Below, one piece after another: positions 12,086 through 24,957 of a stretch of 64,000 nucleotides of DNA. The notes under the pieces are model-generated. The model ran no database searches. It was not told the origin of the DNA and saw only the letters and a list, made by a program, of their open reading frames with translations. Position 1 is the stretch's first letter; every line of letters begins with the position of its first letter. A program made the position numbers and the translations under genes. The stretch spans positions 89,960,902 to 90,024,901 of the forward strand of contig NC_037673.1 in assembly GCF_003255815.1 (NCBI RefSeq), in the 5' to 3' direction. The DNA is from Theropithecus gelada. Lineage: Eukaryota > Chordata > Mammalia > Primates > Cercopithecidae.

Positions 12086-12692
12086 GTGGTTTCAAAATGG
12101 TACATTTGGGGTATCATTAGTGAGTGTTACAGACAAAATCAACTGCTTTTAACTTAATTGGCTTTCTCCCCCTCCACTGTAAACATGCTTCTTTTAGTAA
12201 AATACTAAATGAGGTTTCACGTTAATTACTACATGACAATTTTAACAGGAAATATTTTGGAGATAAATAATGATAAACACCATATCAGAGACCTATTTCA
12301 CTATAAACTACTTTAAATATTAACTGTTATTTAATTGACACCATCTCTAAGGTTAACATTCATAAAGTTGAATAGCAGCCCCACTCCAAGACCTCCCATT
12401 GCATCCTTACTGTGTCAGTTCTTCAAAAACACTGGTTTTGTTTGTGTGTGTGCATGTGATTATCATCTCTTTTAAAATTTAATGTAAGCTATGCATCTAT
12501 GTGCATAGAAGGATGTTTTGCATATAATTCCAAGAGGTTCTCAGGCCTTAGAGTTCTACTGATCATCTGGCTAAGGCCCTCTGCCTTGATCTGGTCTGAC
12601 TTTATCAGAAATAGACCCTATAAATCTCCCTCTCATTCAAGAGACCTGTAGTTTCTAGAAGTTTCTACTTCCCTTTGCAAGAATAAGTCCTT

Positions 12693-13000
12693 GGCCGGGC
12701 GCGGTGGCTCAAGCCTGTAATCCCAGCACTTTGGGAGGCCGAGACGGGCGGATCACGAGGTCAGGAGATCGAGACCATCCTGGCTAACACAGTGAAACCC
12801 CGTCTCTACTTAAAAATACAAAAAAAATAGCCGGGCGAGGTGGCGGGCGCCTGTAGTCCCAGCTATAGGGAGGCTGAGGCAGGAGAATGGCGTAAACCTG
12901 GGAGGCGGAGCTTGCAGTGAGCTGAGATCCGGCCACTGCACTCCAGCCTGGGCGACAGTGCGAGACTCCCTCTCAAAAAAAAAAAAAAAAAAAAAAAAGA
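12693..13000 (+). mobile_element. Young AluY of Old World monkey type
   Basis: Full-length from GGCCGGGCGCGGTGGCTCAA to an uninterrupted A-tail. It is flanked by a perfect duplication, AAGAATAAGTCCTT (12679-12692 and about 12999-13012). It carries GGCTCAAGCC and GATCCGGCCACTGCAC, the variants I use to suggest a cercopithecid genome. Confidence 0.95.
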
Positions 13001-15574
13001 ATAAGTCCTTTCCAGCTTCTACCTCAGAAATTCATCACTCTTCCCATTTCATAAAATTAAATATCTTAACACATTTACACAGATAATTCTCTTAGTCTAT
13101 TACAATATAGGCCTTGGGTAAGGTGATGAGATATACTGAAAAATAACTAATGGTGTCACCCATTCAGGAATTTAGGCAAATACACTGATTAGTGCAAAGT
13201 GGCAACTGCTTCCATAGAGGTACATGACAACCAAAATATGTATTAGAGGAGACTGAATCGCTAGTGCATACAATATCTGCATTTTTTATACCTTCTTTCT
13301 CTGATTGTTCTAGTTGTTGCACTAAAATTTGCACCCATTGATAGGATTAGTAATCATGATCTAAAGAGAGGTAGATGTATAGACAGAACCACTGGGTTTG
13401 AAATAAATCCTCCCAACCCACTGAAAGTCCTCACGTGACAGGGAGGTTTTCTGTTTCCTTTGGAGGGGTCCAGACAGTAAATATCCCTTTATTTCACATA
13501 CCAAGAGAAACCTAAGTGGCTAAAAAGGGTGAAGATAGAGTCACCCTGAAGCTATTCCTCTGGGTCAATGAGAAAAACTGAAAAGACACTGCTTCTATTC
13601 TTACCCTTTTATGATTCCCAGGCCAATGCTGGCTCCACTGGATGTTACCTAAACTTACTGCTCAGTGATAACAAAATTCTCTCACACTCCATTCCCTCTT
13701 CTCTGGCAAAACCTGTCAGTATTACATTAGCAAGAAATCTGACTTGTTGCTCATTTCCCAAGGGTATAATACTCTTGTCCCTCTCCTATATTCAATCCTT
13801 GTTATTTATTTATTTATTTTTTTGACTGAGAACATGAGACAGAATATCTAACTCCTGATGTGGCCAGTTTAGGTCACTGTTAGTTGAAGATGCTAATCAA
13901 AGAATGGCTTACATTTGAATTCAGCCAAAACTGAGAACTGTATTCAGGGCAAATTTCTGAATATTTTTCAGCTGACTTTTGTTTTATGCTGGTTTAACTC
14001 CCAGTTGTAAATACTTAGATATGCTGACCCTTTGAGGGAACATCCTAATAAAAAGACATCTCTAGTGTAATAAAATGGGTTTTAAATTTTAAGTACTATA
14101 TGCTAATGGTACATTATTAATGAAAATATCTTCCTAGTATCCCTTTCTTGGTCTCACATTTTGCAACAGTTCAGTTAATTATATCTCTTATCATATGTGT
14201 TACTTTCTCATATCATGACTAAAAATTAACCTGTAGAAAAAACTTAAAACTCAGTTAACAATTCATTTTTACTGTAGCCCAAGGTTGAACCTGAGAATTG
14301 ATATTTCATTTTTTAAAAGATATGCCGTGACAGAGAAGATATGTATCAGCACTTAATATAACATGTTAAAAATTAATTTTAAAAATTTAGCACTCAAATA
14401 AAAAAAATGCCATCATCAAAAAGATGGATTTCAGTTAGGACACCTGCTGAGTGGGCTTTGTAATATACTTTCCAATTGAATCACAGCCTTTCAAAAGAGA
14501 TGGCACATTTTTCCTCTTCTATACTGAAAAATAAAGAAAAGATTCTCTTCACACTTTTTTATCAGGTAGGAAAATTATAATACCCATGAATGTATGTTAA
14601 AATGAATGTGAAAAGAGATAGCCATGGTGAAAATAGCAATCCCTAGTGCCCACCTGAAAAGCTGTACTCATGAGCTTAGTATTCTGAAAGAGTAGGGTAG
14701 GCCTGAGAGGGAGAGAAGATGTGTCTCAGGTGTGATGGCACTTTGTAAATTTTATAGTTAAACTTACCTTTTTAGTTGCCTTCCTCTCCTAAACGATAGT
14801 TATTCAGCCATAAAGGTAAAGTCCTATTGCCTTCAAACTCCAAATATGACTTTGCAGTCCCTTGGTGGTAGACATTATCTTTTTCCTCAAAAGGCCTATG
14901 ATCTACAAAAAGCATCTTTAAGTGGGTTTCACTTGCTAATTCAATAAAGATTTACTTTGTGTCTGTCATGCACAAGACACCACATGACATACATCACTTG
15001 CAGCAACAGGAGACAGATACAGAGTCAGATCTGAAAGCAGAGTGGGGTGACTAAGGAGGGCCATACCTCACCAGTCACCATCAGCTCCTGTGGCCATCCA
15101 AGGCTCGTGAAAATAAATTTCCTTCTCTTTAACTATTTTAGTTCAGGCAAAAAGAAAAACATTACACTCGATACATAAGAAAAACTCAGTGTTGGTAAGA
15201 AACTAATTGCAGAAAATATCTGGAGTTGACTGTCATCCTATTTTGATATAACTGGTTAATACTGGGCTCACTTATGGTTTGTTTCATGGGAACTCTTCAA
15301 TTGAAAAAAATCAATAGAAAATACATGTGAAATGAAGCAACTTAGTTTTTCTTTGAGTATATAGACAGATCTTAGACTTATTTGATTTTTATATTATAAT
15401 AAACACATAAAGCTTTGTTTAATAAACACAAATATTTAAAAATTCACTTAGATTGCATTTTAGATCCCGTGTTATTGGTGGCTGGGTTGTGATGAAGAGG
15501 AAGGGAAGACAAGAGTAGGTGGGAAGGGAGAAAAAGGGAAGTGGTGAGAAGCTAGGGAAGAGGCAGTCCCCTCC

Positions 15575-15897
15575 AAGACAGGTTGGCACATGACAGCTCA
15601 TGGGGCAAATCTGGCCCATAGACTATTTTGGTGCAGTTTGTAAGCTCAACATGGCTTTTCTCTTTGTAAATGGATGGACAAAAATCAAAAGGAGACTGTT
15701 TCATGACATGTGAAAATCACATAAAATTCAAGTTACAGTGTCCACAAAGTATCCCTGAAACACCACTCTGCTGATCTATGGCTACTTGGCGCTAAAATGG
15801 CAAAGTGAAGTAGCTGAAACAGGGACCTACCTTGTGGGCTGCAAAGCCTAAAATACTTATTATTTATCTTTTAAGGAAAAAGTTTGTCAACCCCTGC
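15575..15897 (-). mobile_element. MER3-like hAT DNA transposon
   Basis: The ends are inverted: CAGGTTGGCA on the left and GTTTGTCAACCCCTG on the right. Inside are GGGCAAATCTGGCCCATAGAC, ACTCTGCTGATCTATGGCT and GGGCTGCAAAGCCTAAAATA, the order of the MER3 consensus. Confidence 0.7.
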
Positions 15898-16219
15898 CCT
15901 CAGCAAATAGAAAGAATGCAAAAGAGAAAACAGTCATAGATTACTGACACACAAAGGGAAAAACTGGTTAAAAAGAAGAGAGGTGAGATGATGAAATGGA
16001 GATAAGAGTAATGGTAGGGTAAACGCACCTGATAGCAATAATGTACCTATACCCTTCGAATGCCCCTGTGTGGCAGATGAACCTGAATGTGTGTTCTGAG
16101 CTAGGGAATCCAGAGTGGCCAAGCCAAAGATTTATTCTTTAGCTGTGATAAACACCCGAGTCCCCAGCCTTTTCCATGGAACATGGGCCAGTCTGTACAG
16201 GGGATTCAGGCCCTGAGTT

Positions 16220-16425
16220 TTGGGTTAAATAAAGTTGTCAGGTGGAGGTTATTAGCGGGGAGAGTATTAAATGAAAATGCTACATAAATAGCATGGTGTT
16301 TGCGAGCCGCTGCAGTTTTCCTGTCCAGCCCGCCGCCACCGGACTCTCTCCCCTACGTGTGAGCCCCTGATAAAATCCCATGTCTCATTTGCTGGCTCTG
16401 AGTCTCTTCTTCGGCCTCTTGAACA
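16220..16425 (+). mobile_element. LTR-like segment with CpG sites
   Basis: A locally GC-richer piece (CCCGCCGCCACCGGACTC) is followed by GATAAAATCCCATGTCTC and ends CTTCTTCGGCCTCTTGAACA. This resembles the R/U5 end of an LTR. The subfamily is not recognised and the left boundary is uncertain. Confidence 0.4.
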
Positions 16426-16469
16426 TGGCGCCTTCCCTATTGAGATTAATAGGGTTTGCCACGGCACTA

Positions 16470-16620
16470 ATTGATAGTTATCATTTACTGAACACATACT
16501 ATATGGTAAGAACTTTATATATGTTGTTTCCAATCTTCATTAAAACTGTAATGAGGAAACTGAAGGTCAGAAAAAGTAAGTTACTTACTAGTGAGTGACA
16601 AAGTAAATCCACTCTGAGAA
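16470..16620 (-). mobile_element. MIR fragment
   Basis: Contains CATTTACTGAACACATACTAT, then ATGAGGAAACTGAAGGTCAG and AAGTTACTTACTAGTGAGTG, in MIR order reversed. Confidence 0.65.
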
Positions 16621-16889
16621 AACTAGCAATGGTATCAAATGAAGAACAAAGTATGTGGGTCAGGAGGTGATTTATATGAATAGTTTCAATCTGTGAGATT
16701 CATTTTGGAATAATATGGCCAATTTTTGGTCACCAATGAGAGCCAATGCATGCTTCAGCCAGAATCATCTTTCATTTGCACATTCCCTTCAAACACCAAG
16801 TTCTACCAATGTTAATGACAGAAAAAAATTATATAATGCTTATTATAGCATTATGTAATTTATATTGGAGAATTATATTAGAGAATTAG

Positions 16890-17080
16890 CATAAATAGGT
16901 GGAAAGCACTAATATTACAATTTGCCTCTAAGATACGTAAAAGTTAAATAAATTGCTTAGGGTCACAAAGCTCATAAGTCACAGAGCCCCAAAGTAAAAT
17001 AAAAAAGAATAAAATATAAAAAATAAGTCACAGAGCCAAGACTTGAATGGCTCTATAATCCATACTTTCAACTTTTAATG
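16890..17080 (-). mobile_element. MIR fragment carrying a tiny A-rich insertion
   Basis: MIR core GCTTAGGGTCACAAAGCTCA and CAGAGCCAAGACTTGAATGG. It is split by 34 A-rich bases (16989-17022) between two perfect copies of ATAAGTCACAGAGCC (16974-16988 and 17023-17037). Confidence 0.7.
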
Positions 17081-17139
17081 GCAAAAAACACAATTACTTT
17101 TGGACACCCACCTAATCGGTTGAACGTATGCTATGTTGG

Positions 17140-17312
17140 TATCAAACTTCAGCATGTATGAGAATCACCTGATGAGCTTGTTAACACACAGATTGCCGGG
17201 CCCATTCCCACTGTTTATGATTCGGTGAGTTAGGGGAGGAACCTGAGTGTTCACATTTCTAGCTTATTCCGGGGTGATGCTGCTGTGGATTTGGAAACCA
17301 CACTCTGAGCAA
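17140..17312. mobile_element. MER5-like hAT relic
   Basis: Contains ATGAGAATCACCTGATGAGC, CCGGGCCCATTCCCACTG and a GGAAACCACACTCTGAG end, as in the MER5 family of non-autonomous Charlie elements. Confidence 0.6.
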
Positions 17313-18284
17313 TTGTTCTGTTGCTTCCCTATTAAATGCTTTGTATTCCCACCTAGCCATCCTGTTCTCAATGTTTATGGCTTCACCTCAGCATAAACTC
17401 GCATTAAAATTCACACTAGGATTTACAGGCAGTGGGGTGGGGGAAATATTCTTCTAGATGGTTTGTTTATATCCTTCTCCCCATTCAGGTAATCTTACAC
17501 ATAACTGGACAAGTTGTATTTCTTAAACACTTCTATCAAGTTATCAAGTTATTTTTCTGCTCAAAAGACTAACAGCTACCATGTGTAATTTAAACATCAA
17601 AGACTGGTTTTCAAGACTCTTGTAATCTGTTCTTAGGCTAGGTATCATATCATATCATATCATTCATTCAGTTGTCCACTTTTTATTTGACATAGTTTTT
17701 GTATGCCCAGCACTCCTTTCGCTCTTCTAATAACAAGATTATCCCTGGGCCAATCAGAAGCCTTCCCTGAGACTCTCCAAACTGAGGTACCAGGAAGCTG
17801 TTAGGATATGAGCAAGAAACTGCCAGGAGCCATGTACCCACTGAGTGGAGAAACTGGTCAGAGTGAAGTCACCACATAGGGAGAAATCAAAACAATTGAT
17901 GACTAAAATACAGTCAAAGGTTAAGGTCCTGTTGCTCAGGTCTCCAGAATCCTCTGGTTCCCATTCTTCCAGAGGTGTAATTGTTGTTTAATTATTTAGC
18001 TCTTTCTTCTATTGTGTAATCTACAACATTCTTCTTTTAAATAACACCCTTCCCTTTTCTGCATAAGAAGCAGAGATGAGAAATGGAAGAACAAAGATGT
18101 CACTTCTAAGTTCAGAGTCCTGGCTAATGCCTTCATTAATTATTTATAGAATAGCTCCTATGCGCCAGTCATAGTTGTCTTCACTGTCTCCAATAAGTCA
18201 CTGTAATCTCTACTGCTGGTACTGTCTGAACTGCAAGCGAAGCTCTCCCCTTTTACTTCTGCCTCTGCAAGGTCTACTCACAGC

Positions 18285-18520
18285 CAAACTTGAGTCCAAA
18301 TCTTCATGAAGTTTTTCTAGCTTGCTCTTCTTTATGCTAAAATCTCCCTTCCCTGAATTCCTACTGTATTTAAAGTCTTATAATAAATCACTGGGTAATT
18401 AATTTAATACGGTCTTATAAGGTTTTTCTCCCCATATTGTTTTGTGGGTTCATCTTTTTTTTTTTTCAACCTCCTAGATTTGAAGGCACTTGAAGACACC
18501 ACATAAAATCAGGCTTTAAA
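18285..18520 (+). mobile_element. Possible L2 fragment
   Basis: Weak likeness to the L2 3' end: a TCCTTCCC-type pyrimidine block, then AACCTCCTAGATTTGAAGGCAC, similar to the L2 'actgtgagctccttgag' segment. Confidence 0.35.
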
Positions 18521-19194
18521 TTGATTTCAAACTTCAGAAAAAATTGCTCATGGTAAAGCAGTTTCCTCACAAGAAATATGATTAGTTGCTCCAGGGTGGA
18601 GCTGGGATGGAGAGTGGGACTGAACTACAGAATCAGACATCATGTGGAACTCTCAGGATTGAGTGACGGGATGGAAGAAGCCAGAAAACCTGAAAAACGA
18701 GGCCCAGGTTTTCTTTCTGTTTGGTGCCTTCTAAGTAAACTCTCCATTCTGTGAACATCCCTCATGTTGAAATTCTATTTCTGAGCCAGCATTCCCCCCT
18801 GCATTGCAGGAAAGCACCAGAAAGTGAACACTGTTGTTCATCAATTCCTGTTTTCTGCTTCTTTAGCTCCTGCCCACCCTGCAACCAACATGGTTCCATT
18901 TCATCTTGATCACCCTGGGCAGAAGTTAGAAGGAACCCCTACTTCCTGCAATCTCTTTCTTCTCGGACCTCTGCAGCTGCTTGTCTGCATAACTTCATCC
19001 ATTTTTCATATATTCATATTTCATTTCCCAATCTGGGGGAGAGGAGGATCAAGGGCCTTACACTTTCTGGAATCCCCATTAATCTTAGTATAATATTTTT
19101 TAAATAGTTGAGGCTCAGTTAATAAGTTGTTTGGCTGGCTAGTACCAATACAGATTATTAAACTTCCAGATAGTGATTTATTTTAAGAAAATGG

Positions 19195-19700
19195 TTCAGT
19201 TAAAGAGATATTCATTGAACTCCTGTCATATATTAGGTAGTGAATTAGGTGCTGAAGAAAATAAGTAATTCTTGTCCTTGAGGTGCTCAGAGTCCATATG
19301 CGGAGACAGATCCCTAATTAGATATGTTAATAGAATATGCTAAGCTTTGAGAAAGACATATGGAGATGCTGTAGGAGCATGGATTAGGGGCTCTAGATCA
19401 GAGAAAGCTTCTTAGAAGAAATGACACATGAGCTGTCATAAAGGATCAACAGGAATTAGGCAAAGAAGGGGATGAAGAGAGTAAGAGGTGGCACACGCAT
19501 CTGAGCAGAGCTTTCTGTCAGCTCAGTGTTGCTGGAGAGTAAAAAATATGAGGTGGGGAGAGGCATGAGATGAGACTGAAGAATGCAGGTGCTAGGTCAA
19601 GGAAGGCTTGCTTTCCAAAACCTAGCCTCTGCAGCTTTATGATGACAGTGATGAGGAGCCACTGAAGAGCTTTAAATAGGGGAATAAAGTGTACTTGGCA
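19195..19700 (+). mobile_element. Ancient mammalian interspersed repeat
   Basis: Reads as a diverged common repeat: ATTCATTGAACTCCTGTCAT, TTGTCCTTGAGGTGCTCAGAG, GAGACAGATCCCTAATTAG, then GGAGCCACTGAAGAGCTTTAA. The family is not named with certainty; it is L2/MIR-age. Confidence 0.5.
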
Positions 19701-20228
19701 GATGTCTTAGAGGAAAGCAAGAATAAGGGTAGAGAAACCAATGAAAAAAACAAAACAAAACTATTTTAACATTAAGTCCAAATGAGAGATGATAAAGCCC
19801 TAAATTAGGCCTTGATGGCAGAATGGAGAGGAGGAGATAGACTTGGAAATATTTAGGTGGTCAGGCAAAATTAAAAATCTTGGTGATTCTTTTGACGATG
19901 GGGAGCAGAGCAGAAGGGGAGAATTAGTCATAGTTTCTGGTTGAGTGATTATTAGCAACATTAACTTAGACTGGGTAAGAGGAGGGGGATCCGGGGAATG
20001 GTGAGGAGTTTTGGTTTATCCATGTGGTGTTTGGAGTGCCTGTGGAATATCCAAGAGACCAAACAAGCAGGCATTTAGCTCTAGAAGTATGAATCTCCAG
20101 GGCGAGATCAGTCCTGGAGCTGGATCTGGCAATCATTCACACAAAGTGACTGCTGGAATCATCATGATAAACAAAAGAGATCTCTGGATACTTTATTATT
20201 TTAATTTCATCTTATTTCATTACTATTA

Positions 20229-20506
20229 TTTTTTGAGACAGACTTTCGCTCTTGTAATGCAATGGTGCGATCTCGGCTCACTGTAACCTCTGCCTCCTGG
20301 ATTCAAGCAATTCCCCTGCTTCAGCCTCCCTAGTAGCTGGGATTACAGGCACCTGCCACCACACCCAGCTAATTTTTTGTATTCTGAGGAGAGACAGGGT
20401 TTCACTATATTGGCCAGGCTGGTCTCGAAATCCTGACCTCAGGCGATCCATCAGCCTCAGCCTCCGAAAGTGTTGGGATTACAGGCGTGAGCCACTGCGC
20501 CCGGCT
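20229..20506 (-). mobile_element. Alu (S type)
   Basis: Reverse-orientation Alu from TTTTTTGAGACAGAC to GAGCCACTGCGCCCGGCT. It is flanked by TTTCATTACTATTATTTT on both sides (about 20214-20231 and 20508-20525). Confidence 0.93.
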
Positions 20507-20774
20507 CTTTCATTACTATTATTTTAAATGGAAAAAAAATAATGTAGCACTTCCAGAGAATATTATATGAGGCACATTAAAGATGAAACAAAGTGTTCAT
20601 TGTGCATTGATTTAAAAATAAAAAAATATGCAGCCATTTGCTATATATTGATGTTCGGGAACACCACATTAACATATGACAGCAAGTCACCTCGTCAGTA
20701 CAATACTATAAATGTATCCGTATGTCTGTATATATGTATATGTTTTAAATAAAGATAATAACAAAGCAATTGGT

Positions 20775-20975
20775 TTGCACCAGATACTATGTATAATAGC
20801 CATATTAATGCTTAGATGGTATGAGGAAGGTTTTATTACTATCATCTCCATTCAAGATTAAATGACTAGGCACTCCTAGAAGAAAAAACAACCTCTCCAA
20901 GGTTACATAACTGCCTAGTGGCAAAGCTGGAATGCAAAGACAAGTCTGTCTGACTCCAAAGCTCCTAATAGCTAC
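20775..20975 (-). mobile_element. MIR SINE
   Basis: GCACCAGATACTATG, then CATCTCCATTCAAGATTAAA, then CTCCAAGGTTACATAACTGC and GGCAAAGCTGGAATGCAAAG and GTCTGTCTGACTCCAAAGCT follow the MIR reversed order closely. Confidence 0.75.
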
Positions 20976-21199
20976 AGGACATTGAGCACTACGTGGCCTT
21001 CCCTCACTCCCATGCCTTTTGTCCAGGCTTCTTTTCGCAGCAATGAGAAGATGATGCAAGAGGAGTCAGGTGAGCACAGGGATTTCAACCCATTTTAAAA
21101 ATCATAATTAATGACTTGATGAATCTATCTAGATATTCATGCTCAATGAATGTATCTAGATATTCATGCTTCTGAATATTGGTAGTTAAAGGTATATTT

Positions 21200-22045
21200 G
21201 TTTTGCAGGGCAATTTGAGTATATGTATCAAGATTTTAATTAGCTTACTCTCTGGTCCGGGAATATCACTTCAAGGAATAAGACTTTCAAAGACACTCAC
21301 ACAAGTATACAAAGAAAAGAAACTGGAAAAATCCTAATGTCTATAAATGTGAGTTGCTTAATTAAATGACTGAATAATGATATAATCATATAATACATAT
21401 GTTGTAGTTTGCAGCCTGTAAAAAGAATAATGCAGATCATTCTATATGTATTGATACAAAAGTGATCTGTGATATAAGTTAAAAAAATTGCAAAGGAATC
21501 TGTAGAATGTACATGTACAGTATATGCTTAAGTGTGTAAGAGCACACACCAGACTATTAACAGGGATTCCTTTAGGGTGGTAGGGTTAAGGGTAGGTAAG
21601 GTAAATAAGACCTAATACTTTTCACATGATACACTTTAAATATGTACATATACACATATATACATACATACACACATGAATTTAATATGTTTATATAACA
21701 ATGGGCATATAATGCTTTTGTGAAGAAAAATTAATATTTTTCTAAATCCAGCAAGTCAACAGTCTATTAAGATCAATTTAAACTTAGTGATATACAAATA
21801 AATTATGCAACATCTATATTATAGAATATCATGGCGGTGCTGAAAAGAACGTCAGACCCAACTGCACTGAAATTGAAGGTGGTCACAAAATATTAAGTGA
21901 AAAATGTACATTGTATGACAATATGTCTAGTTTGATCTCATTTTTTAAAGTTACAAGTATGAATTCTCATATGTGCATAAGAAAAATTCTAAAATGTTAA
22001 ACAAAGTGTGAATAAGAATGGTAACCCTGGGAAACAGAATCAAAT
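21200..22045 (+). mobile_element. Old L1 3'-end sequence (L1M type)
   Basis: L1 ORF2/3'UTR-like landmarks: CACACAAGTATACAAAG, AATAATGATATAATCATATAATAC, GTAAAAAGAATAATGCAGAT and TTAGGGTGGTAGGGTTAAGGG. Diverged; boundaries are uncertain and more than one copy may be present. Confidence 0.5.
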
Positions 22046-22214
22046 TGCATTGGGAGTTATACCTGATGTAAATGATGAGTTGATGGGTGCTGACGAGTTG
22101 ATGGGTGCAGCAGAGCAACATGGCACAAGTATACATATGTAACAAACCTGCACGTTATGCACATGTACCCTAGAACTTAAAGTATAATAATAATAAAAAA
22201 TAAAATTAAAAAAA
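22046..22214 (+). mobile_element. L1PA 3' end, strongly 5'-truncated
   Basis: Contains CATATGTAACAAACCTGCAC and ATGTACCCTAGAACTTAAAG followed by a TAATAATAA/A-rich tail, the 3'UTR of primate-specific L1. An 18-base stretch (GATGAGTTGATGGGTGCT) is doubled near 22074-22109. Confidence 0.88.
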
Positions 22215-22438
22215 TGCTGACTTTTCCCTTCATGTATATTTGCTTTTTTAATTTTTATAATAAAAATGTATCACTTTGATAATTTCTTTGACGTAATAAA
22301 AAGATTCCTAACAAAATGTAGTTTTAGGAATGGATCACTTGTCACTTTATTTTAGACCATCAATATCTAATATTATGAAGTCTGCAAGTGTACCCTATAA
22401 TAAACTTCAGATTCATAAAATTTATAAAATATACAATT

Positions 22439-22712
22439 AGCTGGACATGGTGGCTCACGCTTACAATCCCAGCATTTTGGGAGGCCAAGGCGGGTGGATC
22501 ACTTGAGGTCAGGAGTTTGAGACCAGCCTGGCCAACGTGGTGAAACCCCATCTCTATTAAAAATACAAAAATTATCCGGGCATAGTGGTGGGCACCTGTA
22601 ATCCCAGTTACTCGAGAGACTGAGGGAGAAGAATCACTTGAACGCAGGAAGCAGAGGTGGCAGTGAGACTCCATCTCAAAAAACAAAAAATATATATATA
22701 TATATATATAAA
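22439..22712 (+). mobile_element. Alu with internal right-arm deletion
   Basis: AluS-like from AGCTGGACATGGTGGCTCAC. The right arm jumps from GGCAGTGAG directly to ACTCCATCTC, losing the segment that normally lies between. The tail has become (TA)n at about 22689-22711. Confidence 0.92.
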
Positions 22713-24321
22713 ATTAGCATAACTTTACATGGTGCACTAAAGACTATATAAAAAGTAAAAATACTTTAATATGTTTTCAAATTTTCAGTTTTTCTCTTTT
22801 TTCCTGTTTCCACAATGTAAATCTAGGCCCTTTTCACATAATCTCCTAACTGATAAATAAATGAATTCCCTATAATGGTTCCTTGAACAATCTAAACAAT
22901 CTCAATTTTATCACTTCTTTCTCCTTGCTAATACTGAGGAAACACATTCCAGGCTTTCATAAAGCTTTAATTTTCACAAATGTGTATTATTTCTGAAGCA
23001 AACAAAAACAAACCAGGCTCCAGAATTGCTCCTGGTGTACATTTTGGAAGTGAATCCACTTCTCTGGTCCCATTCCCTCCCCCATGAACATAGAACTTGG
23101 TTGTCTTCCTTGACTGAGAAGGCCCCCGGTGAGGCCCCACTGCCCTACAAATCAGGACACATGTCCTCACCTGAATAGAATGTTGTTGACAGGAATGTCT
23201 CACCTCTGCTCTAGCTCTTCCCATAGCACTAATACTACTTCTCCATCATCTGACAACATCATTCTTGCTTCCATACTCATGCTCATGACTTAAACATTGT
23301 TACTTCCCTTCTTGGTTGCCTTAGAGAAGACCAATACAAGAACCTCTCTGATCTTTCCCAAGAGTTCCGATGGAAAGTCCTGCCACTTGGGAAGCAAATA
23401 TGAATATCTTCCTAAGGAAGAAGAGCCTACTCTGTATTCTCCAATCTTGGCCGTCTTCCAGGAAGCTCAGAGTGCTCAGAGCTAGACTTCATCTTTAGTT
23501 CAAAGTAGCAAGGCACTGAAAGAGCATGCAGCAGAAGAAGCCTATGACTCCAGCCTGTGTATCAAGGACAATGATCATAGATATGGACCCAAAATGCAGA
23601 CGGACCTAAGAGAGAAAGGGGCTCGATTCCATCAGCTTAAAATTGCTCTACTTCCAACAAAGCACATAAAGAGGTTATTATCAGAGCCCTTAAGATATCT
23701 TAAATAAGGCGTTTATTGACAGGATCACATTTCTCCTTGTTTTCTCATTGTAAGTAACAAGAAAGAAGCAAATTTGAGCAATAAATGGGAATTTTGTATA
23801 TGAATAAAGGCTGTCTTAACCATATACTAAATTATCTCAAATAGGTAGAGGGACAACAGACAATTAGCTGGAGTGAACGCTGTGAAGCACCTCTCTTTAA
23901 TCATTAGCTGAATATGCTCTCACTGACACCAAGCAAGAGGATCAAAGCAGTCATGATAGTTGCTTAGTGGGCCCAGATGCCCAGTTTTATCAAAGTGAAA
24001 CTTAAATGCTTGGAATTCCCTTGGAGGCTAGAAGATTCCAAAAGGCTTATGATAAATTAGGGAAATAGCCTGTGCTCCTTTATTTGTGTCCCAAGTGTCA
24101 TGAGTGATTCCAAAATGCTATTAAATATTCTTATTTTTGTGAGTGATTCAACATGAAGGCTAGATTTTATCTTAGCGTGTGTAAATTCTAGCTATTGAAA
24201 AAAAGTACATATCTGTTCTTTCCCAGAGAAATTACAAATCTTTATTAACACAGGCTGCCTGATTAGAATTCTCCTATATTTATTATAAATCTAAGTTAAC
24301 ATTTAGAATTATGCCCATGTG

Positions 24322-24636
24322 ATTTTTTTTGTTTTTTTGTTTTGTTTTTTTTTTCGGGGATGGAGTCTTGTTCTGTCACCCAGGCTAGAGTGCAGTGGCA
24401 TAATCTCGGCTCACTGCAACGTCTGCTTCCCAGGTTCAAGCAATTCTCCTGCCTCAGATTCCCAAGTAGCTGGGATTACAGGTGCATGCCACCATGCCTG
24501 GCTAATTTTTGTATTTTTAGTAAAGATGGGGTTTCACCATGTTGGCCAGGATGGTCTCGAACTCCTGACCTTGTGATCCTCCCTCCTTGGCCTCCCAAAG
24601 TACTGGGATTACAGACGTGAGCCACCGTGCCCAGTT
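24322..24636 (-). mobile_element. AluS, reverse orientation
   Basis: Poly(T) with G interruptions, then a full Alu ending GAGCCACCGTGCCCAGTT. The duplication CCCATGTGAT flanks it (about 24313-24322 and 24639-24648). Confidence 0.94.
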
Positions 24637-24667
24637 CACCCATGTGATATTTTAAAAAGTTAATCTC

Positions 24668-24957
24668 AGGCTGGGCACGGTGGCTCACAACTGTAATCCC
24701 AGCACTTTGGGAGGCTGAGGTGGGTGGATCACTTGAGGTCAGGAGTTCAGACCAGCCTGGCCAACACAGTGAAACCCTGTCTCTACTACAAATACAAGAA
24801 AATTAGCCAGGCTTGGTGGTGTGTGCCTGTAGTCCTAGCTACTGGGGAGGCTAAGGCATGGGAATTGTTTGAACCCAGAAGGCAGAGGTTGCAGTGAGCC
24901 GAGATGACACCACTGCACTCCAGCCTGGCGTTAAGAAAAAAAAAAAAAAAAAAAAAA
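24668..24957 (+). mobile_element. AluS, forward orientation
   Basis: From GGCTGGGCACGGTGGCTCAC to a long A-tail. It is flanked by AGTTAATCTCA (about 24657-24667 and 24957-24967). It stands head to head with the preceding Alu, about 30 bases apart. Confidence 0.94.

Noticed and set aside
21115..21180. Tandem doubling of a 25-base segment containing TATCTAGATATTCATGC
   Set aside because: Only two units with mismatches; a simple local duplication, not an array or CRISPR-like structure.
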